From NCBI GenBank assembly GCA_949752745.1, contig OX457027.1:87999720-88063719 (forward strand): 64,000 nt of DNA. Direction: 5' to 3'. A model generated the notes under the pieces. The model saw only the letters and a program-made list of their open reading frames with translations, did no database searches and had not been told where the DNA came from. This DNA comes from Protula sp. h YS-2021. Taxonomy: Eukaryota > Annelida > Polychaeta > Sabellida > Serpulidae. Made by a program: the position numbers and the translations under genes. Positions 24,818 through 36,683 of the stretch are shown here, piece after piece (positions within the stretch are counted from its first letter, which is position 1; each line of letters opens with the position of its first letter).

Positions 24818-27794
24818 CAGAGCACACCGTCGCAGTACGTGTATTCAAAGTGGTGGCGGTAAGTTCAAAGCCCTTTTTAAAGCAGTTTTAGCAGTTTATC
24901 AGGGATGCATAATTTAGCGATGAACTTAGATTAATGAATGCAGAGTAGCAAATCAGCTTTCCACGCAAGTTCTGGAAAAGCACTTTTGAAATAAACTGCA
25001 AGCTTATATTATCGCCCACAATAGGTCGAAAGGTAAAATAAGCAAATTCTTGCGGACAGCTTCGTGCAATGCATAATGGGTAACTGAGGGCGAAATTAGC
25101 GATATTTGGAGTTTTTTGCACTGTTTTATACCAACACAAATTCTTCAATATTTCAGTTAAGTAATAAAATTTTTCTAAACGGTAAAAACTATTTAAAGAA
25201 GTAACTTCCTGACATGTGACAAGTAGGCCAAAATGTATGCAATCGGCCCAGAACAAGAAAAATACTCTGTTAAATTTTGTATAAAAGAGTGAAAAACTAT
25301 GCTTTTTGCCCCGACGCAGGCACTGGCACTTTTTGATCACGTGATGAAAATGTTAATTCTCATTGGTGGATGTAACGTTGTGACGTGAACTTGTCCGCAA
25401 GAATTCAAACTTTCGGGTCTTTCCAGTGGAGGTGTTGTTTCGACTGCAAATTTTTTTGGATAATTTATAAAGAAATGATAAGGGAAAAACATCAAAATTC
25501 TAATTTTCTTTTAACATGCACACTTTCAAATTTACGAGTATAGGTAAAGCCATCATATGATCTACCAGTAACCTAGATTAAATCCGCCAGTGCCTGTCGT
25601 TTCGCCACCTCCCGAAAACAACTATTATCCCGGAAATTATATTTTTTTCCGAACCTCCTGACAACTGCCACTAGTTTTCGAATGCAAAATACTGATGTGC
25701 TATGAGCAAACTGTCAGTATACAAGGGGGAGGAGAAAGAATGGTTACAGTAGATAGAAATTGGTGAAATGAAAAAGAACATCTTCCGTGGTTCAAAACAA
25801 AATTATTTTGTCAAATTTCACAAAGTGGTGTATATTTAAGTCGAAAGGGTTTCAAAACTTGCACCTGGCTTATTTAGTGGAGTTGGAATTCAGCATTTTG
25901 TTGTCACCAGTTACGATCTACTCTAGCCAATTCTATCTCCTCTCCCTCGCACACATATAAATATCAGGTTTATACTCACATGTAATCCTTATAGTTGTTA
26001 GTTGTCATTTTGAAAAGCGAGTTGACGTATCTTTCAGTTTGCATTTAAAATATTGATATTTCGGGATGACAGAATAAAGTGGCGAGTTCCAACTATGCTC
26101 GAAAATCCTGCCCGAAAAGAATATATAATCGGCCTGGCATTTTCATAAATCACAGCACTTTACTTCGCGCATAACATGTGTAAAATCCTGTATTTGCTAC
26201 AGACCAATCTATTAGAGATATAGGGTGTGCTATTTTTATCTAGAAAAAAGCTTTAATTCCTTTTATAACAACATCTTACTACCAATCAATGAAATTGGCT
26301 AATTATTTCCTAGTTTAAATTATTTCAGGTATATAAAGAGATGCTTTTCATATTTTCCTCATACTGATAGTGATTGGGAGAACATAAATGGTTGCACCCA
26401 CTACAGGAGTACCCGCAACCAGACCGAAACAATCATTTCTTTATGTATCATTTATTGTAAAGGAACCAAAGAAATCTCTTGTTTTTAACAATGAATAATG
26501 TGAAAGGATGTTCTTATATATATGTATGTCCATTAGATATGACATATTTTCATAACATATTGTTTGCTCTACAGGGATATTTCTGTGATTTTGCGAGTGG
26601 GGGTCGATTGCCCCCAGCAAAAAATAAAAATTGGGGGCCATAAAATGAACTTAGCAAAAGAAACAAATTACGTCGATTTTGCAAAATATTTTCATCACAA
26701 ACGATAAACACAATTGATTGCTTAATTGGATCAACATTGTTTGATAAAAAAAAGTACACATGTCTTTGAACTGTTCTTAAAATATCATTAGAGGCTGATA
26801 GCGATTCTGCTGCTTTTTAAGTCTAGCAGCACATTATAAGAGTAATTTATGAAAAAAATATAAAGAAAGTTATGAAAAATGGCCCCTACGCAAAAAGCCA
26901 TGGCGGCCCCTAAGCTAGAGAAACTGGCTGGGGGACATCTATCTATCTATATTGTTTTATAGTCCAAAAGTTTTTACCTTTCGACCGACCTTGCTGACTT
27001 CGTGCAACTCCGAGTCAGATCTTTCTTAAAACAGCTTCGCACATCCCTCTGTCGGGGCTACGATGCTTTCCATCGGGGTTAAATTCATTATTTTATGAAC
27101 CACGAATTCTGCAAACCAGTCCCTATTATTCAAACATTGAAAGTTCATGCACAAAGTACCCTTTTTGCAAAACAGGAACAAATTTTATTGGGCTGCATAT
27201 CTTTTCTTTCTTCGTTAAAGTGCGGAAATGTTAACTGCATCACTGACCTGTCAAATTTTTGTTTATATTCGATGTTTTAAATGTCATGTGACCAAAGTCA
27301 AGTAACTAAAAATTTAAATAAAGGGATTATTGATTCTGTGTAAAATTTACGAGTACTCAAATAAAAGATGCTGATTGATGCATAAATTTATCCTGTGAAC
27401 TCATAGTATTTAACTTTTATTTCTTCCACGCTTTTTGCTATTTCAATTCAAAAAGTGTTTGGTGGATAATTGCAATTTTTTTTGTCACTTTTCCACGCAA
27501 TAAACCATTCTCCCTCTACGTAAATAAATGTCAGTTATTGCGGGAGATTTGTGGTTATTTCCATGTTCTTTTCTTTTACAGAAAGCGCAACACAGAAATT
27601 GTATATAGTTGACGTTGCATTTTGAGGGCCTTTAGCAAATGGTGACAACGACTCGTCAATAAAGACACCTGATTCACGTGTTGCTTTTAACACTTCGACA
27701 CGCAACCAGTTTATTGCAAAAAAAAAAAAAAGTAATAGAACTTTGTTCGGACACGAGTTTTATTTCTGAGGTAATAAAAGAACCGAAAGAATTT
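24818..27794. other. upstream region of TRIP13, no gene seen
   Basis: About 3 kb of AT-rich sequence between the DIRS end and the TRIP13 start codon. The short open frames have no family features. The TRIP13 promoter should lie here, but no clear TATA or CpG-rich block is visible. A poly-A run of 14 sits at 27718-27731. Confidence 0.5.
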
Positions 27795-30700
27795 ATGGAA
27801 AAAGTATCCGATCTTCAAGAGGCGCTTCCAAATGTCGCTACACAGGTTGTACACATAGAGGTGTGTCAGAAATCATGCAGGTAAAAGTTTGATTGTTCCA
27901 TGCGATCAGTTGCTAGTCTGTGGCGCTCTGTGGCAAGATTGGGTTGGGAATGTTATTGGTAGGGCGCAGTTAGGCAGAGGGTTTTTCGGGGCTGGTAAAA
28001 AAAATCGTGATTTTTTATTTTTTAGTGATTTTTTGTATTTGATTCACCAAAAATTGACATCATAAGCTTTACAAAACATCCGATTGTTTTGAAATTGTAA
28101 AATGACAGTATTATTTCGATTATTGGAACTTAGCGTATTTTCGATGTTGTGTCCAGGCTAGATCTCCAAAACTATTAATCGGATTTGTTGAAATCTCACA
28201 CACAGGTAGAGCACAAGTTTCCAATCTCGTACTTTTTGGGATTCATGACAAATTATCAAAATGACAGCATTTTGAAGTTTGGTAAAACTCAAGAAAAAAA
28301 ACAAAAAAAATTTTTTTTAAATATAAAACTTAGCTTGTCCACGGAATGTCAAGTTTCACATCTCAGGCCTTCCAGCGGAAGCTATTAAACCTATTAAACC
28401 TTTTTTTTTCAAAATGGACCTAGTTTGTTTTTTGCGAAAATGACCTATTAAACCTATTAAAACCTATTTTTTTCAACTGCGAAATAATTTTTTTTTGTCC
28501 ATTTATTTTTCTTAATATAATCCATTTCTCACACAAAATATGACCAAAAAAAAAAGAGCTCACATTTTTAGATTACGTTCACAGAATAATGATAACAATA
28601 TAAATTAACTATTTAAATAGAAAAACTTATTAAAATATGTTTACAAACCCTTACACCTATTAAAACTATTATTTTAGAACGTCAAGATTTATGAAAAGTT
28701 ACTTTTTGGACTCCCCAACAGCCTATTAAAACACATTTTCTATAAAAACCTATTTTTTAACTAAAGACCTATTAAAATAACCTGTTTTTCCTGAGGAGCG
28801 CTGGAAGGCCTACACCTTCCGCGCACTAACTACTTATTAATCAACAGAAAAAAGGGAAGTTTAGATATTGGAAATCCTCAGATTCGTTCGTAGTATTTCG
28901 TGTTTTTTTTTTAATTAAAAAACCCTCAAGGTCAGATAAAAAGTATTATTGCGCCGAGTTGGGTAAAGGGTTTAATTTCAATCGCAGGACTACCTAACAG
29001 AATCGCAGATTATAAAAGATATTTTACACTGGGTGTGTTATTCTACGACAGAGCTCCCTGCTGCTGTTGGTGTTTTGTCATACGTAAAAGAATGCCTTTC
29101 CCATATTTTTCATGTAATTTTTCATATTTTTCAGGTAATTCATGATTTAAAGAAATTGATAGTTTTTCCCATGTTTTGGATTTCGATTGACGCATTAAAC
29201 CAAATATGAAATGTAAAACTAATGGTGAATTTTCAAATTGTTTTGTTTGTGGAACAGTTCAACAAAGAGCTGTCTGATTCGCCAACACGTACTACAGCTG
29301 CTGAAGAGAAACCCGCTGTGTTACGGCGACTTTGTCAAGACGGACTTCGATGACTTGTTTCTCATTGAAAACGTGACGTATGTGGCCGTCAGTGACGTCG
29401 ACTGCCTCATACAGGACAAGCGGGTGAGGCCCACTGTCTGCCGCCGTGTTTTGCTGTTCGTTTTTTTTAGCCTTGAAACCCTAAATAATAATTGTGATAG
29501 TAGACGCGATTCCTTGTCGGTGTAATACCGTATTACTAATATGTACCAGAGCCTCGTTAGTGTTCACTAAGCGCCATAATGCAAAGTTTTCCAGTCCCGC
29601 TTTATGTTATTCAGTGGCAAGCTGTAACGAGCCATTCGGTAGCGGTACTGTTCACTTCAAGTTCCAACAAGTCCAGTGGAGATTTCAAATTTCTATTCCG
29701 ATTGTAGCTAGCAACAGAAAGCAAAGACGATAGCTGTGCTGTGACGTCTTGTGTGCATTTTTTTTACAACATAGTTAATCTTACAAAAGTACTACAAAAA
29801 TTCGTACAAAAGTACTACAAAAATTCGTAAGGGATTAAGCCACTTCTAAAGATGTTTATATTGTCCCCACGTGCGATATAACGCTTAACCATGGTATTTT
29901 GTTCCCCGGTAATAAAGCATATACAGAAAGATCCCGGTCCGTGCTAACATGTTTACTAACACCGTATAATGGTGTAAACCCAGTAAATGCACGTGTGTAA
30001 TGAATGAAATCTTCGTAAAAATGCTTTATGCAGTTCACAGGATTCCACTATGTTACGAATCTGGTCGCAGATTAACGTATGAAGTGATTTCCGTTTTCCT
30101 TATATACGCTTTACCACTCACCGGGTGGGTTTCTATGCTTGCAGACTGGTCTTGACCTGAATGACGTGCGCCTGGAAGTGCACGTGTACCAGCTGCACGA
30201 AGAGGGCCCCGCCCAGGAGGAGCTGGACGACGAGGAACTAGCCGCCGCCAACCACTGGCTCCTTCCCGCCGCAGACTTCAATGGATTGTGGGAAAGCCTC
30301 ATTTTCGACTCATCTATTAAACAACAGGTGCGTACCCTTAGATATGTTTTATTCCCCACAGAGGGAATATATGCGATCGACCGCGTGTCGGTCTGTCATC
30401 AAGAGCTTGTTAACACGATAACTTAAAAACTACTGCAAGGATTTTCATGAACCTTGGTATGTAGCTTCTATGGGAACAAACACAGATCGGTATTGTAAAT
30501 GGACCAGGTTCGTCCAAGGAAAATGGACCAGCATGACTTAGAAAATTTCAGCTCTTCATTGACTATTGATGGCCGTGTTTAAACTGATGGGAGGGGGGGG
30601 GGGGGGGCGAGGGCTGTGGGGAATATGTGGGCTGTGCATACTGCTCTAGTTTAACTACCCTGCGAAAAGGCACTTGAATCCGCCGGTTGGCGAGTCTCAG

Positions 30701-33700
30701 TGGGGGCCCGCGGTTGTTATCTGGGTGCCGGTTAGACTTCGAATATCTTTTCCTTTGGTAACAAGTTCTCCGAGCTCTTCGACCTAGAGTCCTGAGAAAT
30801 CGCATTATGGCATAGAAAATATATATTGAAGTTATGCAATAACGTATCATCTTTTATATCAGTTTAAGTAAATGACAAATTATCATTTCCAACTATGGGA
30901 AAATTGAAAAAAAAAGAAAAGAAAGAGTGTAGTGTCGTAGCAGTCGGTTTATTAATACAGTTTGACCTGGGCATACGATACCGTTCATGGTGAGGAAATG
31001 GTGTGTGTGAGTGCTTCATTGCTGCTCGCGCTTCCGGTAACGGGGTGGGGGCGTGTGTCACATTTCAGCTGCTGCAGTATGCCAGCACAACGCTCCTCTT
31101 CTCGGATAAGCGCGTCAACAGCAACGTCATTGCATGGAACCGGGTCATCCTCCTACACGGTACGACCTTGTACAGTTTGACTTCAAATTTTCTGCTAACC
31201 GCAGTATGAGCCTTCTTTCGAAATCTGGCTTTTTCCTCTTTTTTTTTTCGTTAATTTCAACTTTGATCTTTTAAAATCTATTTTACTTTTTTATGCCGCG
31301 GTGCAGTTGCCATGGTTGTTGTTGATAGTCACACTGGAATGGAAATAGTAACCACTCGGTGACATTTTTGGCGCTCTGCCAGTAAGCGAAGATTCAGAAA
31401 AATGGCCTCGTTTCAGGGCCGCCGGGTACGGGCAAAACGTCATTGTGCAAGGCGCTGGCACAGAAACTAGTCATTCAGCTCTCAGATCGCTACTCGTATG
31501 GACAACTCATAGAAATAAACAGCCATAGCCTCTTCTCCAAGTGGTTCTCTGAGGTAAGCTGTCAAGCCAGCATGGGATTATATATGAAGGGTCTCTGGAC
31601 AACTCGGCCCATTACCAACTCGGCCCACACCAACTCGGCCCAAAACGAAAGACGGCTCGGTCGAACTCGGCACACTTCTGGAAGTCGTCCAAATGGTTCC
31701 GAGTTAGTAATGGGCCGAGTTATCCAGGCCCCTATATGACAAGAGTTTATCATTTAGCTTTTCATACCTTCAGTTACACGCAAATAGGTAATAATAGTCT
31801 ATCATTGCAGTTATACCTATTCTTCCAAAACGGAGTATTTAGAGTTTAGGCTCGATTTCTTAAATATTAGTACCCATTTTTTTTAGTTGCTACAATCTGA
31901 AAACCTTTTAATAATGAAAAGAATCGAAGAAAAATAAAAGTGTTGCATAGTAATACTATTATGTTTGGGAAATTGGTTAATACTGGCCTGTTATAAGCCG
32001 TTTGTTTATTTTCCTGAGCTGTTTGTTTGTTTGTTTGTTTTTATAATATGTCACAAGTGGCATTCGGCAAATGCAAAGCTCTCCGTGTTTCAGAGTGGGA
32101 AGCTCGTCATGAAAATGTTCCAGAAGATTCAAGAATTAATAGACGATCCCTGCGCTCTCGTCTGCGTCCTCATCGATGAGGTGAACCGGAAGTGGGGGAT
32201 GGGATGGTGATGATAGGGGTGGGGGGGGGGGGGGTTGTTTGGGGTTCGGCCGTAATCCTTCAGTCATAGATTCTGTGAATTCATTTCCTGGTGTATTTAT
32301 TCCGGAAGTGCTAACAAGACGTCTTATGCGCTTAATGTGATGCCACATCTGTTGGCACTGACCTTAATTTGCCTAGACATACAAACAAAGGTCACAGCTG
32401 TGTTGTACATGTCATGATGTGGTGGGAACAGGTGGAGAGCCTCACTGCTGCCCGGAAGTCAGCCATGTCCGGCAATGAGCCGTCCGATGCCATACGCGTC
32501 GTCAATGCTCTCTTGACTCAGCTAGATTATATCAAAAAGTAAGTGTCCAGAAATAGATAGTAATTTTCTATGTCAAGGTTCACAGAGGAGTAACTCAAAT
32601 GACTTGTAGACACTCGTGTGTTTCACTGATTTTGTTTGAGTAATAAAAGCGGCGGTGGGAGGGGGGCGGGGGGGGGGGGATTGGGGGGGTAAGGGGATTT
32701 AACTAACTAAAGAGAAATTTAATTCGTGCATGTTCAGTTCAAAGTTGAAAAAGGGCACAATTTAAAATATTGCTCAAAAATTGTTTTGGAATGCAAACAG
32801 AGGTTTTACATATTTGCTGCGAAGAGATATAGTCACAAATTATGACTCATATGCTTGCTCAGTCACCCAGACGACGTTCTGTGACGGATATGCTTGCACC
32901 GTCACCAACACGACGTTCTGTGACGGATATGCTTGCTGCGTCACCAACACAACGTTCTGTGACGGATATGCTTGCTGCGTCACCAACACGACGTTCTGTG
33001 ACGGATATGCTTGCACCGTCACCAACACGACGTTCTGTGACGGATATGCTTGCACCGTCACCAACACGACGTTCTGTGACGGATATGCTTGCACCGTCAC
33101 CAACACGACGTTCTGTGACGGATATGCTTGCTCCGTCACCAACACGACGTTCTGTGACGGATATGCTTGCTGCGTCACCAACACGACGTTCTGTGACGGA
33201 TATGCTTGCTGCGTCACCAACACGACGTTCTGTGACGGATATGCTTGCTCCGTCACCAACACGATGTTCTGTGACGGATATGCTTGCTGCGTCACCAACA
33301 CGACGCTCTGTGACGGATATGCTTGCTCCGTCACCAACACGATGTTCTGTGACGGATATGCTTGCTCCGTCACCAACACGACGTTCTGTGACGGATATGC
33401 TTGCTGCGTCACCAACACGACGTTCTGTGGCGGATATACTTGCTCCGTCACCAACACGACGTTCTTTGAAGGATATGTTTGCTCCGTCACCAACACGACG
33501 TTCTGTGACGGATATGCTTGCTGCGTCACCAACACGACGTTCTGTGACGAATATGCTTGCTGCGTCACCAACACGATGTTCTTTGACGGATATGCTTGCT
33601 CCGTCACCAACACGACGTTCTGTGACGGATATGCTTGCTCCGTCACCAACACGACGTTCTGTGACGGATATGTTTGCTCAGTCACCAACACGACGTTCTG

Positions 33701-36683
33701 TGACGGATATGCTTGCTGCGTCACCAACACGACGTTCTGTGACGGATATGCTTGCTCCGTCACCAACACGATGTTCTGTGACGGATATGCTTGCTCAGTC
33801 ACCAACACGAAGTTCTGTGACGGATATGCTTGCTGCGTCACCAACACGACTTTCTGTGACGGATATGCTTGCTCCGTCACCAACACGATGTTCTGTGATG
33901 GATATGCTTGCTGCGTCACCAACACGACGTTCTGTGACGGATATGCTTGCTCCGTCACCAACACGACGTTCTGTGACGGATATGCTTGCTGCGTCACCAA
34001 CACGACGTTCTGTGACGGATATGCTTGCTCCGTCACCAACACGACGTTCTGTGACGGATATGCTTGCTCCGTCACCAACACGACGTTCTGTGACGGATAT
34101 GCTTGCTGTGTCACCAACACGACGTTCTTTGACGGATATGCTTGCTCCATCACCAACACGACGTTCTGTGACGGATATGCTTGCTCCGTCACCAACACGA
34201 CGTTCTGTGACGGATATGCTTGCTCCGTCACCAACACGACGTTCTGTGACGGATATGCTTGCTGCGTCACCAACACGACGTTCTGTGACGGATATGCTTG
34301 CTCCGTCACCAACACGATGTTCTGTGACGGATATGCTTGCTCAGTCACCAACACGACGTTCTGTGACGGATATGCTTGCTGCGTCACCAACACGACGTTC
34401 TGTGACGGATATGCTTGCTCCGTCACCAACACGATGTTCTGTGACGGATATGCTTGCTGCGTCACCAACACGACGTTCTGTGACGGATATGCTTGCTCCG
34501 TCACCAACACGATGTTCTGTGACGGATATGCTTGCTGCGTCACCAACACGACGTTCTGTGACGGATATGCTTGCTCCGTCACCAACACGACGTTCTGTGA
34601 CGGATATGCTTGCTCCGTCACCAACACGACGTTCTGTGACGGATATGCTTGCTCCGTCACCAACACGACGTTCTGTGACGGATATGCTTGCTGCGTCACC
34701 AACACGACGTTCTTTGACGGATATGGTTGCTCCGTCACCAACACGACGTTCTGTGACGGATATGTTTGCTCCTTCACCAACACGACGTTCTGTGACGGGT
34801 ATGCTTGCTCAGTCACCAACACGACGTTCTGTGACGGATATGCTTGCTCCGTCACCAACACGACGTTCTGTGACCGCTCTTATATTACTTAGGTTTTCCA
34901 ATGTGATCATCCTGACGACGTCAAACATCACGGGCGCCATCGACCTGGCGTTCGTGGACCGCGCCGACATCAAGCAGTACATCGGTCCTCCCTCCCCCGA
35001 AGCCATCTACAAAATATACCACTCGTGCATCGACGAGCTGGTCAAGGTAAAGAATTCTCGCATGAAAAATCGTCGTAACGAGATTAGAGAATCAGCGTTT
35101 TCTTTTTTTTTTTTGGTTGTGAGACAGCAGTAGTACTTGTAGAATACTTGCAGAATGCTCGTTCTATACTTGTAATATATGTTTATTTATAAACATATTA
35201 ATATTTCCATGGTTATCTCTGTTTTTCCATGGTTAACTCATTCATCTTTTCGGCTTGTCAAACAAAGTTCGTATAAATGTCACAGACGCTTAAAAATGGT
35301 TTTCCCTTTTCGCTATGAACTTGTGCAGACGGGAATCATTTACCCGCGCGCTACGCTCTTTGACCTGAAAACACTGAGCCTGATGAGAAAAACGGAGAAC
35401 GAGGCTACGGAAGCAAGTATTCAGCTGAAGGAGATCGCCAGGTTAGGCCAGGCCGTGCAGTACCGTTGTTTTCTTATGCCCCATCCCTTGCCTCAAGTAT
35501 GTGTCTGGAGATTGCCACGCAAGGCCAGGCTATTACATACGCTTGCTTTCTTAAGGCCAGGCCATGCAGTGCAGTTGTTTTCTTATGCCCCGCCCCCTGC
35601 CTCGAGTATCAATCTAGAGATTGCCACGTAAGGCCAGACTATACAATACGATCTCTTTCTTATGTCAAACCCCCTGCCCTAAGTATGTGTCTGGAGATCG
35701 CTGCGCAAGGCCAAGCTATTACATACGCTTGCTCAAAGTGTCTGTCTGATGGAGATCGCCAGATAAGGCCAAGGCACACCATGTTTTTCTTATCCCCACC
35801 CCTAATCCCTGCATAGGCCGCACAAATGTGCCCGACTGGTTTAGAAAAAAAAGTTGGCGTAATGAAACTCTCCTTGTAAAATGCCTATTTATTGCTGTGG
35901 TAACAATAAGTCTTTGACTAAACATTGTCTTTTTATATTAGTGGTTTCCATGTGTTATTAAAGGTTTTATGATAAGAATGTGATCATAATTTCAAGGTTC
36001 TTCCTGAATTAATGACTTAAGATGAAAACTCTTTTTTCACAGTAAAAGTGAAGGATTAAGTGGTAGAACGCTGAGAAAGTTGCCTTTTATCGCCCATGCT
36101 GTTTATATACAAGTAAGTTCTTTTGCTGTGTCGTTGAAGAGAAACGTTCTCTGTTGGAGCATAGAACACGCGCAAACGGACGTTACAAGCATTCCGATGA
36201 AATTACAGGTCCGTTGCCCTTCCTGTTTTTTTTTTTTTTTGGTATGGTTGAAAGATTCAGTGTTTGTTAATTTTGAATTTCGTGATAGGTGATTTAACCT
36301 ACTGCATTCGCCTAGCTAAGGCAGTTAATGCGAACGTCAATCCCCCGCTTACCACCCCCAGCCGGAATCGAACCCGGGACCTGGGAATTACCAGACCAAC
36401 GCTCTAACCAACTGAACGTAACCGTCGTCGCCCGTCTTTTGTCAACCCTATGCGTCACCAGTACAAACAGGAGGAAAAATGCTTCAAGTTGGCTAGCTGC
36501 CTTCGAATTATTTCAACTTTTATTGCAAAGTTCATATTATATTTGAATTGATTATGTGACGATCTGGTTTGTGTACTTGTGATTTTGTAGGCAACAAAAG
36601 TGACATTGAGTGGATTTTTGGAAGCCCTGAATCTCGCCGTAGATCGACAGTTCCAGGAAAAGGAGGATCTTGCAAAAGCTTAA
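27795..36683 (+). CDS. TRIP13: TRIP13/PCH2 AAA+ ATPase, 11 exons, complete
   Basis: Remodels HORMA proteins (MAD2, HORMADs) in the spindle checkpoint and meiosis, acting as a hexamer. Coding exons: 27795-27880, 29258-29423, 30145-30327, 31069-31159, 31417-31553, 32094-32180, 32432-32538, 34893-35046, 35329-35441, 36043-36112, 36591-36683. All junctions are GT-AG and keep frame, giving 428 residues (human about 432). Key words: [18 protein letters not shown], Walker [19 protein letters not shown] across exons 4-5, [19 protein letters not shown], Walker [29 protein letters not shown] (sensor and Arg region) and [14 protein letters not shown] near the end. No frame break. Intron 5 holds a MITE, intron 7 a 39-bp minisatellite, intron 10 a SINE. 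It converges on BRD7/9. Confidence 0.95.
28365..28811. mobile_element. MITE-like element with 13-bp inverted ends
   Basis: AGGCCTTCCAGCG (28365-28377) is exactly inverted at 28799-28811. The interior is A/T-rich with many CCTATTAAA words. It lies in TRIP13 intron 1. No target duplication is clear. Confidence 0.5.
31586..31733. mobile_element. MITE with CTCGGCCCA subrepeats
   Basis: About 148 bp in TRIP13 intron 5. GGACAACTCGGCCCATTACC at the left is inverted as GTAATGGGCCGAGTTATCC at the right. The left arm has three ACTCGGCCCA words. TATAT flanks both ends, a possible target duplication. Confidence 0.65.
32842..34875 (+). repeat. 39-bp minisatellite in TRIP13 intron 7, about 52 copies
   Basis: The unit contains GTGACGGA, a 9-nt spacer TATGCTTGC, TCCGTCAC and CAACACGACGTTCT. 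The first and third words are inverse complements, so each unit can form a stem of up to 8 bp. Variation concentrates at the CTCC/CTGC/CACC position. Because 39 is divisible by 3, long frames stay open on both strands; they are not evidence for a protein. The array ends 17 nt before the exon 8 acceptor. Confidence 0.9.
36340..36430 (-). repeat. tRNA-derived SINE head
   Basis: On the minus strand, GTTCAGTTGGTTAGAGCG resembles a tRNA A box and GGTTCGATTCC is a perfect B box, about 40 nt apart. The anticodon stem does not pair properly, so this is a SINE or tRNA pseudogene, not a working tRNA. Confidence 0.6.

Noticed and set aside
24888..25340. 150-codon minus-strand frame upstream of TRIP13
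   Set aside because: No recognisable domain, no TATA or splice support; likely chance in AT-rich DNA.
32781..35133. Very long open frames (703, 673 and 763 codons) over the 39-bp array
   Set aside because: Open on both strands because the unit is a multiple of 3 without stops. It lies between well-defined TRIP13 exons 7 and 8, so it is an intronic minisatellite.
36340..36430. Functional tRNA gene
   Set aside because: A and B boxes are good, but the anticodon arm does not pair and no clean acceptor stem was found; listed as a SINE head.
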